NCBI GenBank assembly: GCA_964458265.1
Contig: CAYWIF010000001.1
Location: 62,001 to 126,000 of the forward strand
Source: JAGVSR01 sp964458265
Lineage (GTDB): Bacteria > Pseudomonadota > Alphaproteobacteria > Rhizobiales > Hyphomicrobiaceae
Direction of reading: 5' to 3'
DNA length: 64,000 nt
In this document: in pieces, positions 18,298 to 25,166 of the stretch
Numbering within the stretch: position 1 is the first letter of the stretch
How the letters are laid out: each line of letters opens with the position of its first letter
Translations under genes and position numbers: made by a program
Notes under the pieces: model-generated
Database searches by the model: none
What the model was told of the DNA's origin: nothing
The model's input: the letters and a program-made list of their open reading frames with translations, nothing else

Positions 18298-19088
18298 TCG
18301 TCGTAGTAATTTACGGGATCAGCATCGGGCTGGCGTCCGCTGCCGATTGCGGAGGGCTTGGCCGACCAGGGTGCCGTGGCGATTTCCTGATCTTCGGCAA
18401 TGGAATTCATCACCTTGACGACCGTGCCGACGTCAACAAGCGCGGCAAGATGCACAACGTGCTCGTTCATCATGCGGAAGCAGCCGGACGAGGCCGCGTA
18501 GCCGATCGTCTTGGGGTCGTTGGTACCGTGGATCCGGTAGAGCGTATTGCCGAGGAAAAGCGCCTTCACGCCAAGCGGATTCTTGATCCCGCCGTACATT
18601 TTTTCAGGCAGGCGGGGATCTCGCTGGCGCATCTCGGCAGGCGGGTGCCAATCGGGCCAGTCGGCGACGCGGCTGACGGTTTCGGTGCCGGTCCACGTGA
18701 AACCGTCGCGTCCGACCGAGATCGGGTACTCATAGGCTTCACTGGCGCTCAGAATGAGGTAGAGGCGGCGCTTGGCGTTGTCGATCAGGATCGTGCCCGG
18801 CTTTTCATTTGTGTAGAAAGCGACGATCGGCGGCGCGCGGCCAGCGATCTCAGGGCGTCCCCCGCCTTCCATAATTGCGGGGAAGGGCTGGCCCGGGCCC
18901 GAATTGAAGCCGAACACAGAGCCGGAATATGGCGCGGATTGTGGAGCGCGATCAGGACGGCGATCGTAGCCGGCGGCGCTATCTTCGTCCCAACCGCCGA
19001 ACACGCTCAATGACTGGGCGCTGGCTGGGGATGCACAGGCGAACAAGCCGATCATGAGGCTCGCGAGAATGGGGGGATGACGGCGCAT
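18270..19088 (-). CDS. Secreted L,D-transpeptidase (YkuD domain)
   Basis: This enzyme makes 3-3 cross-links or anchors proteins on peptidoglycan in the periplasm. The 272-residue protein has a signal peptide (about 1-24, ending SPASA), a Gly/Pro-rich linker, and a YkuD domain from about residue 90 with TILIDNAKRRLYLIL, the catalytic His in YRIHGTND and the Cys in SSGCFRMMNEHVV. The ATG for MRRHPPILASL was chosen because it directly begins a signal peptide. It overlaps murI on the other strand. Confidence 0.9.
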   Translation of the reverse strand: MRRHPPILASLMIGLFACASPASAQSLSVFGGWDEDSAAGYDRRPDRAPQSAPYSGSVFGFNSGPGQPFPAIMEGGGRPEIAGRAPPIVAFYTNEKPGTILIDNAKRRLYLILSASEAYEYPISVGRDGFTWTGTETVSRVADWPDWHPPAEMRQRDPRLPEKMYGGIKNPLGVKALFLGNTLYRIHGTNDPKTIGYAASSGCFRMMNEHVVHLAALVDVGTVVKVMNSIAEDQEIATAPWSAKPSAIGSGRQPDADPVNYYDDQSDVWSAQ

Positions 19089-19155
19089 TGCATTTCCGCT
19101 TTCTGAGCTTGCCGCGGCGGCCCCCCGCCCAACGCAGCGCAGATTTTCATTCGAT

Positions 19156-19857
19156 TTACGTGGCGAGACGCTCCAGACCTTCCGGATCGAGGAGAACGAG
19201 ACCGCCGCTCTCGGCGCGCCCGACAAATCCCCGTTGCCTCAAGTCCGTCAGTGCCGCCGCAAGCTCTTCGACCTCCAAGTCCAAGAACGCGGCCACATCG
19301 CCTGACTTCAAGAACTCCGCGACGAACGCCGGGTTCCGGCCTTCATGCCGGTTCATGTGGTACATGGCGGACAAGAACGCGGCGACGCGGCGCAGCGGGC
19401 GCTCGGCCGGATCGGGGGCGACTTCGCGGCGGCGGGCGGCGAATTCGCGTTCGGTCAAGCTTGCCTGGCGGTCGCGCGCCGACTCGGAGGCGTCGCAAAG
19501 AGCAGACACCGCCGACAGGGGAAATTCCGTAATGCGGCACGGCACGACGGCCATCGCGCTATCGATGTGCCGGTCAAGAAAGCCCAGCCCGAGCAGTGTA
19601 CCGGGAAAGAGCATTTCAACCACTTCCGGCGGACCTACGGGCCGACGGGACGTGACACAAAGAATGCCCACCTCCAGGCGGTAGGCTGCCGTTTTGGTCT
19701 CGCCTTCGCGGAACAGGTACGCCCCACGATCAAGCGTTCGCTCGATGCCTGTGGGTTCAGCCTCCGGCTGGCTGGTCTTGAAGCGAGGGACGACGAAGGG
19801 TTCACAGGTGCCGGAAATTTCGACCGCGGGAGTCTCGGCGGGGGCCAAATCCATCAT
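19156..19857 (-). CDS. Crp/Fnr-family transcription regulator, divergent
   Basis: The roughly 233-residue protein has a cyclic-nucleotide-like sensor domain (about 35-135, TLDRGAYLFREGE and the LFPGTLLGL turn) and a C-terminal helix-turn-helix (about 185-230, KSGDVAAFLDLEVEELAAAL). The sensor lacks a clear cNMP phosphate-binding Arg cassette and has no Cys cluster for an Fnr-type iron-sulfur centre, so its signal is unknown. Two adjacent ATG codons and an upstream GTG leave the start uncertain. The promoter region upstream is full of repeats, suggesting autoregulation or control by another factor. Confidence 0.75.
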   Translation of the reverse strand: MMDLAPAETPAVEISGTCEPFVVPRFKTSQPEAEPTGIERTLDRGAYLFREGETKTAAYRLEVGILCVTSRRPVGPPEVVEMLFPGTLLGLGFLDRHIDSAMAVVPCRITEFPLSAVSALCDASESARDRQASLTEREFAARRREVAPDPAERPLRRVAAFLSAMYHMNRHEGRNPAFVAEFLKSGDVAAFLDLEVEELAAALTDLRQRGFVGRAESGGLVLLDPEGLERLAT

Positions 19858-19917
19858 GACGCCACTCACAAAACCTAAGAGATATAAGCCCTATGGCAAT
19901 GTTGCTTAATAGCATCT

Positions 19918-20009
19918 TTGACGAATTATCAAAAGCGCAAACTTCAGTTTGTAATTGACAAACTGCAAACGGCCATATTGTGCAGCGCCGCGATTTGACG
20001 AATTGTCAT
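19918..20009 (-). promoter_or_regulatory. Palindrome and repeat cluster upstream of the Crp-like gene
   Basis: Two near-identical 15-mers, TTTGACGAATT(A/G)TCA, start at 19917 and 19994. Between them is an inverted repeat at 19945-19965 with perfect eight-base arms (CAGTTTGT and ACAAACTG) around AATTG. An overlapping one at 19938-19951 has six-base arms CAAACT/AGTTTG around TC. The stretch is AT-rich compared with its surroundings. It is upstream only of the Crp-like gene, because the next gene is on the same strand and ends at 20083. This looks like operator DNA; the binding protein is unknown. Confidence 0.55.
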
Positions 20010-20082
20010 GCTGCGCCATGGCCTTGAACCCGGCGCGAGGATTACGATGTCTTGGCGGATTTTGCGCGCCGAGAGGGGCCGT

Positions 20083-21105
20083 TCAGTTTTGCGCGAGATA
20101 ATAGCGATTGACCCATCCGCGCGTATTGCGAAACTGAATTTCGCACCAGAGCGAAATGCAGCGGCCGACCATGCGCACATTGCTTGCATTCGGCGGAATG
20201 ACGCCGACGATTGCGTAGTCGTCCGAAGGACCGCTGCGCATGTTCAAAACGTCGTCATCCTCGACGCCATACACGCTGAACGAGACCACTGCCGGACGAG
20301 CCAAACCTGAACCACCGGTTTCCGGATAGGGGTACGGCGGCGCGGACGGCACGGGCACCGCCGCGACGACTTCCTTTTTCACGGGCAGCGGCACGATCTT
20401 CGCCGCGGCGCTCCGCGAAGAGGCCTGCGCCGGGGCTGCCTCCGCCGCGGTGACGGCAAATTGTGACTGCAATGCCCGCGCGAGTCCCAATCCCACGAAG
20501 AAAAGACTGCGATCTGCCGGTGCTTCATCGGGGAGACCGAGTTGCTCGGCGGCCGTTATGGGACGTTCCGCCAATCGCGGCGGAGATTTAAGAACCGGGA
20601 GCCGTGCTTGGGCTCTTAATGGTGCGCTTGAGCCAACGATGCTGGCCGTGCGGGTCACGGGCGTTGCCGCATTGCGAGCAGCGGGCTTTACTTCGGCGAC
20701 CTGTGGTGGACGATCAACGATGGTCGCGGTGCCCCTTTTTCCGTCGTCACGGCGCCAGAAGACCCGCTCTTGCTTCATGTGGATCGTGAGGCACTGCTCT
20801 TCGGCATCAAACCAGCGAAACCACTTGTAGCAGAGGCGATCGCCCTTGACCCACCAGCGGCCCCGATCGTTGGCGGCGCCGAGCACCGAGGCCAGGCTGC
20901 CTGCGCTGCCGCTCATCAACCCGTCGCTGGTGAATTTGATGGGGATCGTCGTACCCAGCGGTGTGTCGAGTTCAACACGCGTGCCAGTGAACGTCTGCTT
21001 GATGTCGCCGGCGCCCAGACGCATCGGCTCGGCCGCTGCTGCGGCGGGCAGAAGGAGTACGACACAGGCGGCGAGGCGACGCAGCAAAGATGCACCTTGT
21101 TTCAT
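20083..21105 (-). CDS. Secreted SH3-domain protein with an unrecognised N-terminal domain
   Basis: The 340-residue protein has a signal peptide (about 1-25, VVLLLPAAAAAEP) and an N-terminal domain (about 26-130) with IKQTFTGTRVELDTPLGTTI and CYKWFRWFDAEEQCLTI, reminiscent of small periplasmic DUF995-type domains. An Ala/Pro-rich linker (about 130-265) follows, then a C-terminal SH3b domain (about 275-340) with DVLNMRSGPSDDY and RGWVNRYYLAQN. The start is the ATG giving MKQGASLLRRL. The role is unknown; the layout suggests a cell-wall or envelope-sensing protein. Confidence 0.72.
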   Translation of the reverse strand: MKQGASLLRRLAACVVLLLPAAAAAEPMRLGAGDIKQTFTGTRVELDTPLGTTIPIKFTSDGLMSGSAGSLASVLGAANDRGRWWVKGDRLCYKWFRWFDAEEQCLTIHMKQERVFWRRDDGKRGTATIVDRPPQVAEVKPAARNAATPVTRTASIVGSSAPLRAQARLPVLKSPPRLAERPITAAEQLGLPDEAPADRSLFFVGLGLARALQSQFAVTAAEAAPAQASSRSAAAKIVPLPVKKEVVAAVPVPSAPPYPYPETGGSGLARPAVVSFSVYGVEDDDVLNMRSGPSDDYAIVGVIPPNASNVRMVGRCISLWCEIQFRNTRGWVNRYYLAQN

Positions 21106-21306
21106 GCGGGCGGCCAGACACGACCGGTTTGGTGGTTCGCACAAGACTGTGGCAGAAGCTCGAATTTGCGCCCTACCGGTTTCGGGATTGTTGCGAAACG
21201 AGCGGCGTAGCGAGACTTACTTAAGCGTCAGGAGAGCTTAACGCGGGCTTAAGGCGGCGGGCCGGACGCGGGCAGAACTGATTTTCCAGCGCGGCGAAGC
21301 GGCCGA

Positions 21307-21383
21307 TGGCGATCCCGGCAGGTCTCGAACCTGCGACCTACAGTTTAGGAAACTGTCGCTCTATCCAGCTGAGCTACGGGACC
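21307..21383 (-). tRNA. tRNA-Arg (anticodon CCT)
   Basis: The minus strand folds as a complete cloverleaf. The acceptor stem is GGTCCCG/CGGGATC with one G-T pair, the D arm contains AGCTCAGCTGGATAGAGC, and the anticodon stem ACAGT/ACTGT holds loop TTCCTAA. The T arm is GCAGGTTCGAGACCTGC. The discriminator base is G, followed by an encoded CCA. The CCT anticodon reads the rare AGG arginine codon. Confidence 0.96.
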
Positions 21384-21436
21384 GGACCATAGCGGTCGAG
21401 GGGTCTTATAGCAGAGGCCGGTGACGGGAAAAGCGG

Positions 21437-22234
21437 TCATGAAACCGGGGCAGCTAGGGCCTCGGACTCGAGCCAGGCTTGGACGCAGCCGGCGACGCGG
21501 GAGGCGGCGGTCGACGGCTCGCCAAAGATCGCGGCAAGCTCGCCGAGGCGACCGAACGAGGCACCCTGCGCGGCTTCCCTCCAAAGCATCGCTTCCTCGG
21601 GGGACTGTCGCCGAATGACCGCCGTGCCTTCGCGGCGGCAGACCAAATACGTTAGGGCTTCAGCGTGGCGATGCGGCTGCGGGGGCGGTGTCTCGTCCTT
21701 CAGGGCCGACCAGATGTCGAAGGCATTGCACGTCTCGGTGAAGACGGCCGCGGAGGGATGGGGCGTGAAAATCAGACCACCCCAGGCCTCCGGCGGCACG
21801 CTTGCAAGGTCGCCGAGTGAAAGCGCGGGTGCGTCGGGTGCGTCGAAGGCCAGGCCGAGCGCCCATTCGAGAGCGGCCAGTTCGCTCGCTTGCGAATGGC
21901 CGGCGAATTCGTCCATGGATGCCAGATGGCTCGCGAACCGATCGCCAACCCAGCGCGCGCTGCGGTGGGGCGAGGGGTGAGCCAAAATGTAGGAACGGGC
22001 GGCGCGATCGAAGGCCGCATCGCCCAGGTAGGCAGCGGTGTATGGAAAATCGGCTTTCAGCACGCCAACAAGCCGGAGTGCATAGGCCGCTGTATAGACA
22101 CCGGCCAGCGTTTCGCGGTCGGCCTCGGCGCCGGAACGCATGAGAGGCAGGATTGGGCGGGCGTTACCGGACAGAATGGCCGCCTGCATCCCGGCTTGAA
22201 GGTCGATCAGGTTCGGCGCGGGCCGGCGTCGCAT
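21437..22234 (-). CDS. bufC: BufC/HvfC-type bufferin maturation partner (DUF2063)
   Basis: DUF2063 proteins partner DUF692/MNIO enzymes and are thought to bring the precursor peptide to the enzyme. The 265-residue protein has the N-terminal DUF2063 pattern (LIDLQAGMQAAIL, then the YxxxY-rich VYTAAYALRLVGVLKADFP and AYILAHPSPHRSARWVG region) and a divergent C-terminal half. The ATG starts one base after the bufB stop, so the two are translationally coupled. It is the last gene of the sigma-anti-sigma-bufABC operon; tRNA-Arg follows. Confidence 0.88.
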   Translation of the reverse strand: MRRRPAPNLIDLQAGMQAAILSGNARPILPLMRSGAEADRETLAGVYTAAYALRLVGVLKADFPYTAAYLGDAAFDRAARSYILAHPSPHRSARWVGDRFASHLASMDEFAGHSQASELAALEWALGLAFDAPDAPALSLGDLASVPPEAWGGLIFTPHPSAAVFTETCNAFDIWSALKDETPPPQPHRHAEALTYLVCRREGTAVIRRQSPEEAMLWREAAQGASFGRLGELAAIFGEPSTAASRVAGCVQAWLESEALAAPVS

Positions 22235-22235
22235 G

Positions 22236-23105
22236 TCACGAGACCTTGGCCAGCACCGGAATCCGTTCCGAAGCGACGCGGCGGGCGATCGACAGTTCCG
22301 CGACCATGTCGGCAAGTGGAGGGATGTGATCGTCCCGTTCGATGATGGTCGAGACCGCGCCGAAGCGATCCACGGCGTGGGCGTACAGGTCCCAAACCTC
22401 GGGCGGCACGAGAGCGTCGTGCGTGTCGATGATGTGCGTCGTCATGTGTTCGTGGCCGGCGAGATGAAACTGCACGACGCGATCGCGCGGGATGGCATCG
22501 ATGAAGCGGCGTGCATCCCAGCCATGATTGAAGGCGGACACGAAAACATTGTTGACGTCGAGCACAAGCCAACAGCCGGTGCGGCGGGTCAATTCGGCCA
22601 AGAAATCCCACTCATTCATTTCTGAGTGCGCGAATTCGAGGTAGCTTGAGACATTCTCAAGAGCGAGCGGCCGGCGCAGCGCATCTTGGACCTGCGCGAC
22701 GCGGGAGCAAACGTGGTCGAGTGCTTCGCGGGTGTAGGGTACGGGCAAGAGATCATGCAGATTGACGCCGTGGACGCCGGTCCAGCACAAATGATCCGAA
22801 ACGAATTCCGGCTCGAAGCGCTCGGCAAGGTCGTGCAGGTTTTGCAGGTAGTCGCGATCCAGCGGCGAGGTGGATGCGATCGACAGAGAAACGCCGTGCA
22901 TCACGATCGGATAGCGGGCGCGGATTTGCTCCAGCATGCGCAGAGGCCGGCCGCCGGGCACCATATAGTTTTCAGAGATGACTTCGAACCAGTCCACGTC
23001 CGGTTCGCCGTTCAAGATATCGGCGTAGTGCTGGGGTCTCAGCCCGAGGCCAAAGCCCAGATAGCGCGGGCGATACAATTGGGATTTGCCGGCGCATTCG
23101 CTCAT
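22236..23105 (-). CDS. bufB: BufB multinuclear iron oxidase (MNIO, DUF692)
   Basis: MNIO enzymes of DUF692 use two or three iron ions to modify cysteines of RiPP precursors. In bufferins they make thiooxazoles that chelate copper. The 289-residue TIM-barrel protein shows putative metal ligands in DWFEVISENYM, IVMHGVSLSI, FVSDHLCWTG, LENVSSYLEF, LVLDVNNVFVSAFNHG and VQFHLAGHEH. The start is the ATG with GGGA seven bases upstream. It is separated from bufA by a 103-base gap with a strong inverted repeat, and is coupled to bufC. Confidence 0.92.
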   Translation of the reverse strand: MSECAGKSQLYRPRYLGFGLGLRPQHYADILNGEPDVDWFEVISENYMVPGGRPLRMLEQIRARYPIVMHGVSLSIASTSPLDRDYLQNLHDLAERFEPEFVSDHLCWTGVHGVNLHDLLPVPYTREALDHVCSRVAQVQDALRRPLALENVSSYLEFAHSEMNEWDFLAELTRRTGCWLVLDVNNVFVSAFNHGWDARRFIDAIPRDRVVQFHLAGHEHMTTHIIDTHDALVPPEVWDLYAHAVDRFGAVSTIIERDDHIPPLADMVAELSIARRVASERIPVLAKVS

Positions 23106-23131
23106 TTTCACGTCCCGAACTGAAAATTAAT

Positions 23132-23194
23132 CCGGGATCGCGGCTCCGCCGTGGCCGGGCAACAAGCGACCACAAGCAAAATCCGCGACCCCGG
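23132..23194 (-). terminator. Intercistronic hairpin between bufA and bufB
   Basis: Twelve-base arms CCGCGACCCCGG (23183-23194) and CCGGGATCGCGG (23132-23143) pair on the minus strand with one G-U. They enclose a 39-base loop that can fold further. The 3' arm is followed by ATTAATTTTC. The structure sits between the precursor gene and the enzyme gene. It could be a partial terminator or a stabilising mRNA hairpin that gives more peptide than enzyme. Confidence 0.55.
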
Positions 23195-23208
23195 AGCCAG
23201 GGAGAGGC

Positions 23209-23485
23209 TCAGCCCTTCTTGTCAGACTTCGCGGGTTCGAACTTCGCGCCTTCCATCTTGTCGCATTCCGCCTTGGTGGTCTCCAGGAATCCCTGGCCCT
23301 TGCAGGCGTTTTGGCCGCCGCACTCGTTCTTGGCGGTCTTGCAGGCGCTCTGGCCCTTGCAGGCGTTGGCGCCGACGCAATGACCCTTCGCATCGGAAGC
23401 GGCGATCGACGGCGAAGCAACGGCGCCGGAGAGCAAAAGTGCGGCGGCGGTCGCGGCGATGGCCGAGCCCGATTTGGCGGTGATG
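23209..23485 (-). CDS. bufA: Bufferin-type metallophore precursor BufA (5' end lost in gap)
   Basis: This is a small periplasmic RiPP precursor. The visible 91 residues are a signal-peptide-like stretch (KSGSAIAATAAALLLSG to an IAA cleavage region) and a Cys-rich mature part with six Cys: GHCVG, GANACKG, QSACKT, KNECGG, QNACKG and KAECDK. The repeated NACKG blocks resemble the BufA2-type bufferins rather than the shorter DUF2282 type. The tail is Lys-rich. The start codon lies in the N gap, so the first few residues are unknown. It is followed by bufB and bufC. Confidence 0.85.
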
Positions 23486-23640
23486 NNNNNNNNNNNNNNN
23501 NNNNNNNNNNNNNNNNNNNNNNNNNNNNNNNNNNNNNNNNNNNNNNNNNNNNNNNNNNNNNNNNNNNNNNNNNNNNNNNNNNNNNGAGCAAAAGTGCGGC
23601 GGCGGTCGCGGCGATGGCCGAGCCCGATTTGGCGGTGATG
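23431..23640. other. Assembly gap of 100 N flanked by identical 55-base ends
   Basis: Positions 23486-23585 are N. The 55 bases before the gap (23431-23485) are identical to the 55 after it (23586-23640). A 55-base end overlap equals a common de Bruijn k-mer length, so two contigs ending in the same k-mer were probably scaffolded with an arbitrary 100-N spacer. The gap hides the start of bufA and the C-terminus of the anti-sigma gene, and its true size is unknown. Confidence 0.9.
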
Positions 23641-24095
23641 ACGCACATGTTCGTCCGGGTATCGACGGTGAGCAGAAAGGCCGGCTTGTCGTCACCCGTA
23701 TTGAGGACGGCGACATACTGGGTCGCTTCCACGGGCGGCAACGTTTCCCGATACGCGATGATGCCGGCGAGCGAGGCGGCGAGCGCGGATGCGCCGATGA
23801 AGGCATTGCGCCAGTTGGCGGCGCGCCGGGTCAAGCGCTCTTCGCGGGCCTTCAACGAGATGACGTGCTGGGAAAGGCCGATCTCGGCGCGAATCTTGTT
23901 GTAGAGGGCTGGCGACGGCGCCAGGGGGGAGACGGTGCGAGCGAGCGGAGACAAACGACGTTCCCAGGACTGGATCGCGCGGTCGAGCGCCTTGTCGGCG
24001 CGCCGGCGTTCGGCAACATCCTGCCGTTCGGCATGCGACAGCGTTCCGAGGACGTACTCGGCGGCCAGTCCTTCGATGTCGTCGAGCTCGTTCAT
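23586..24095 (-). CDS. RskA-like anti-sigma factor (3' end lost in gap)
   Basis: This membrane anti-sigma factor probably holds the adjacent ECF sigma factor. About 152 residues are reliable: a cytoplasmic sigma-binding region (AAEYVLGTLSHAERQDV, AIQSWERRLSPL), one membrane helix (about 97-115, GASALAASLAGIIAY) and the start of the RskA periplasmic domain (YVAVLNTGDDKPAFLLTVD). The last 18 codons before the gap are the duplicated 55 bases that belong to bufA, so the true C-terminal domain is missing. The ATG overlaps the sigma stop by four bases. Confidence 0.82.
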
Positions 24096-24640
24096 TGCTC
24101 GAGGCACCCTTTCAACTGTGCGAGGCTCCGATGGAGCCACGTCTTGATCGTCCCCTCCGGACGCTCGAACCGCCTCGCTAATTCTTCACGGCTCAGGCCG
24201 TCGAGGTAAGCAAGCCGGACAATCTCTTTCTTCTCGGGTTCCAGACCGTCGAGACAGCGGAGGAGGCGCTCCACGTCCTCGGCTCGCTCAATGGCGGCGA
24301 TGGGATGCTCGTCACCGCTTTCAATTTTTTCCAACTCGCCGTCGTCACCCGACGGGCGAATGACCCGGCGGCGGGCCTCGTCGAGAGACCGGTTCCGGAC
24401 GATCGTCGCCATCCAAGTGATCGGAGACGCGATGTCCGAGTTGTAGTCGCCTGCCCGCTCCCACACCTTGAAATAGGCCTCCTGCAATACCTCTTCGGCG
24501 AGTTCCCGATTACGCAAGATACGGAACGCAACGCCCAGGAGTTTCGCGGACGTGGCTTGATAAAGCTCGGCAAACGCCGCCTCGTCGCCGCCGGCGATAC
24601 CGGAGAGAAGATTTTCCAGCTTTGTTTCGCGGGGCGGCAT
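24092..24640 (-). CDS. ECF-family RNA polymerase sigma factor
   Basis: The 182-residue extracytoplasmic-function sigma factor has region 2 (about 20-90, AAFAELYQATSAKLLGVAF and the WMATIVRNRSLDEARRR end) and region 4 (about 125-180, LEPEKKEIVRLAYLDGL and the RPEGTIKTWLHRSL recognition helix). It resembles the SigK group paired with RskA anti-sigma factors. It is first in the operon with the anti-sigma gene and bufABC, so it most likely activates its own operon. No confident ECF promoter was identified upstream. Confidence 0.93.
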   Translation of the reverse strand: MPPRETKLENLLSGIAGGDEAAFAELYQATSAKLLGVAFRILRNRELAEEVLQEAYFKVWERAGDYNSDIASPITWMATIVRNRSLDEARRRVIRPSGDDGELEKIESGDEHPIAAIERAEDVERLLRCLDGLEPEKKEIVRLAYLDGLSREELARRFERPEGTIKTWLHRSLAQLKGCLEQ

Positions 24641-24787
24641 GGGAGCCTTTGGCGAGGGCTTCGGGATAGCTAACTAAGTGTTAGACCGCATTAGCGTCGC
24701 ATGTCGAGTGGGCCGTCGTTGCCATTACGGCCGGGCAACCGTTAAGGCTTTAATTTCGTTACCGGCGACTGCAGTTGGAGCTTTCCC

Positions 24788-25147
24788 TTGGCCGTTTTGA
24801 TCCCGCCAGCATGGCTGACGCCTATCATCCTTCTCACCCTGTCAAACGTGTTCATGACACTCGCGTGGTACGGACATCTCAAATTCAAATCGGCGCCGCT
24901 GGTCACGGTCATCCTCGTCAGCTGGGGCATCGCCTTCGTCGAATATTGCTTCGCGGTACCGGCAAATCGCATCGGCCACGGGACTTATTCGGCCGCAGAG
25001 CTAAAGACAATCCAGGAAGTCATTACGTTGGTTGTCTTTGCGGTTTTTTCCGTCGTGGTTCTGAAAGAAGCGATCACGGTCAATCATCTTGTCGGATTTA
25101 CGCTGATCGTCGCCGGGGCGTTCTTCGTATTCAAGGGACCGCTCTGA
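24788..25147 (+). CDS. DMT-family membrane protein (DUF486)
   Basis: This is a 119-residue, four-helix inner-membrane protein. Family hallmarks are LTLSNVFMTLAWYGHLKF, the middle WGIAFVEYCFAVPANRIGH and the C-terminal FTLIVAGAFFVFKG. It starts at a TTG with GGAG seven bases upstream; the family normally begins just before this point. Transport substrate and role are unknown. It lies 19 bases before the photolyase gene, so the two are probably co-transcribed, and it is divergent from the sigma factor. Confidence 0.88.
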   Translation: MAVLIPPAWLTPIILLTLSNVFMTLAWYGHLKFKSAPLVTVILVSWGIAFVEYCFAVPANRIGHGTYSAAELKTIQEVITLVVFAVFSVVVLKEAITVNHLVGFTLIVAGAFFVFKGPL

Positions 25148-25166
25148 CGCCTACCCGAGAGCCGCG

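Noticed and set aside
19917..20009. Fnr/FixK-type boxes
   Set aside because: The dyads TTGAC-N5-(A/G)TCA have the wrong spacing and arms for the TTGAT-N4-ATCAA consensus, so they were reported only as unassigned repeats.
23127..24140. A single anti-sigma-BufA fusion gene read through the N run
   Set aside because: The frame crosses unknown bases and a duplicated contig end; the two halves are different families, so they were annotated as two partial genes.
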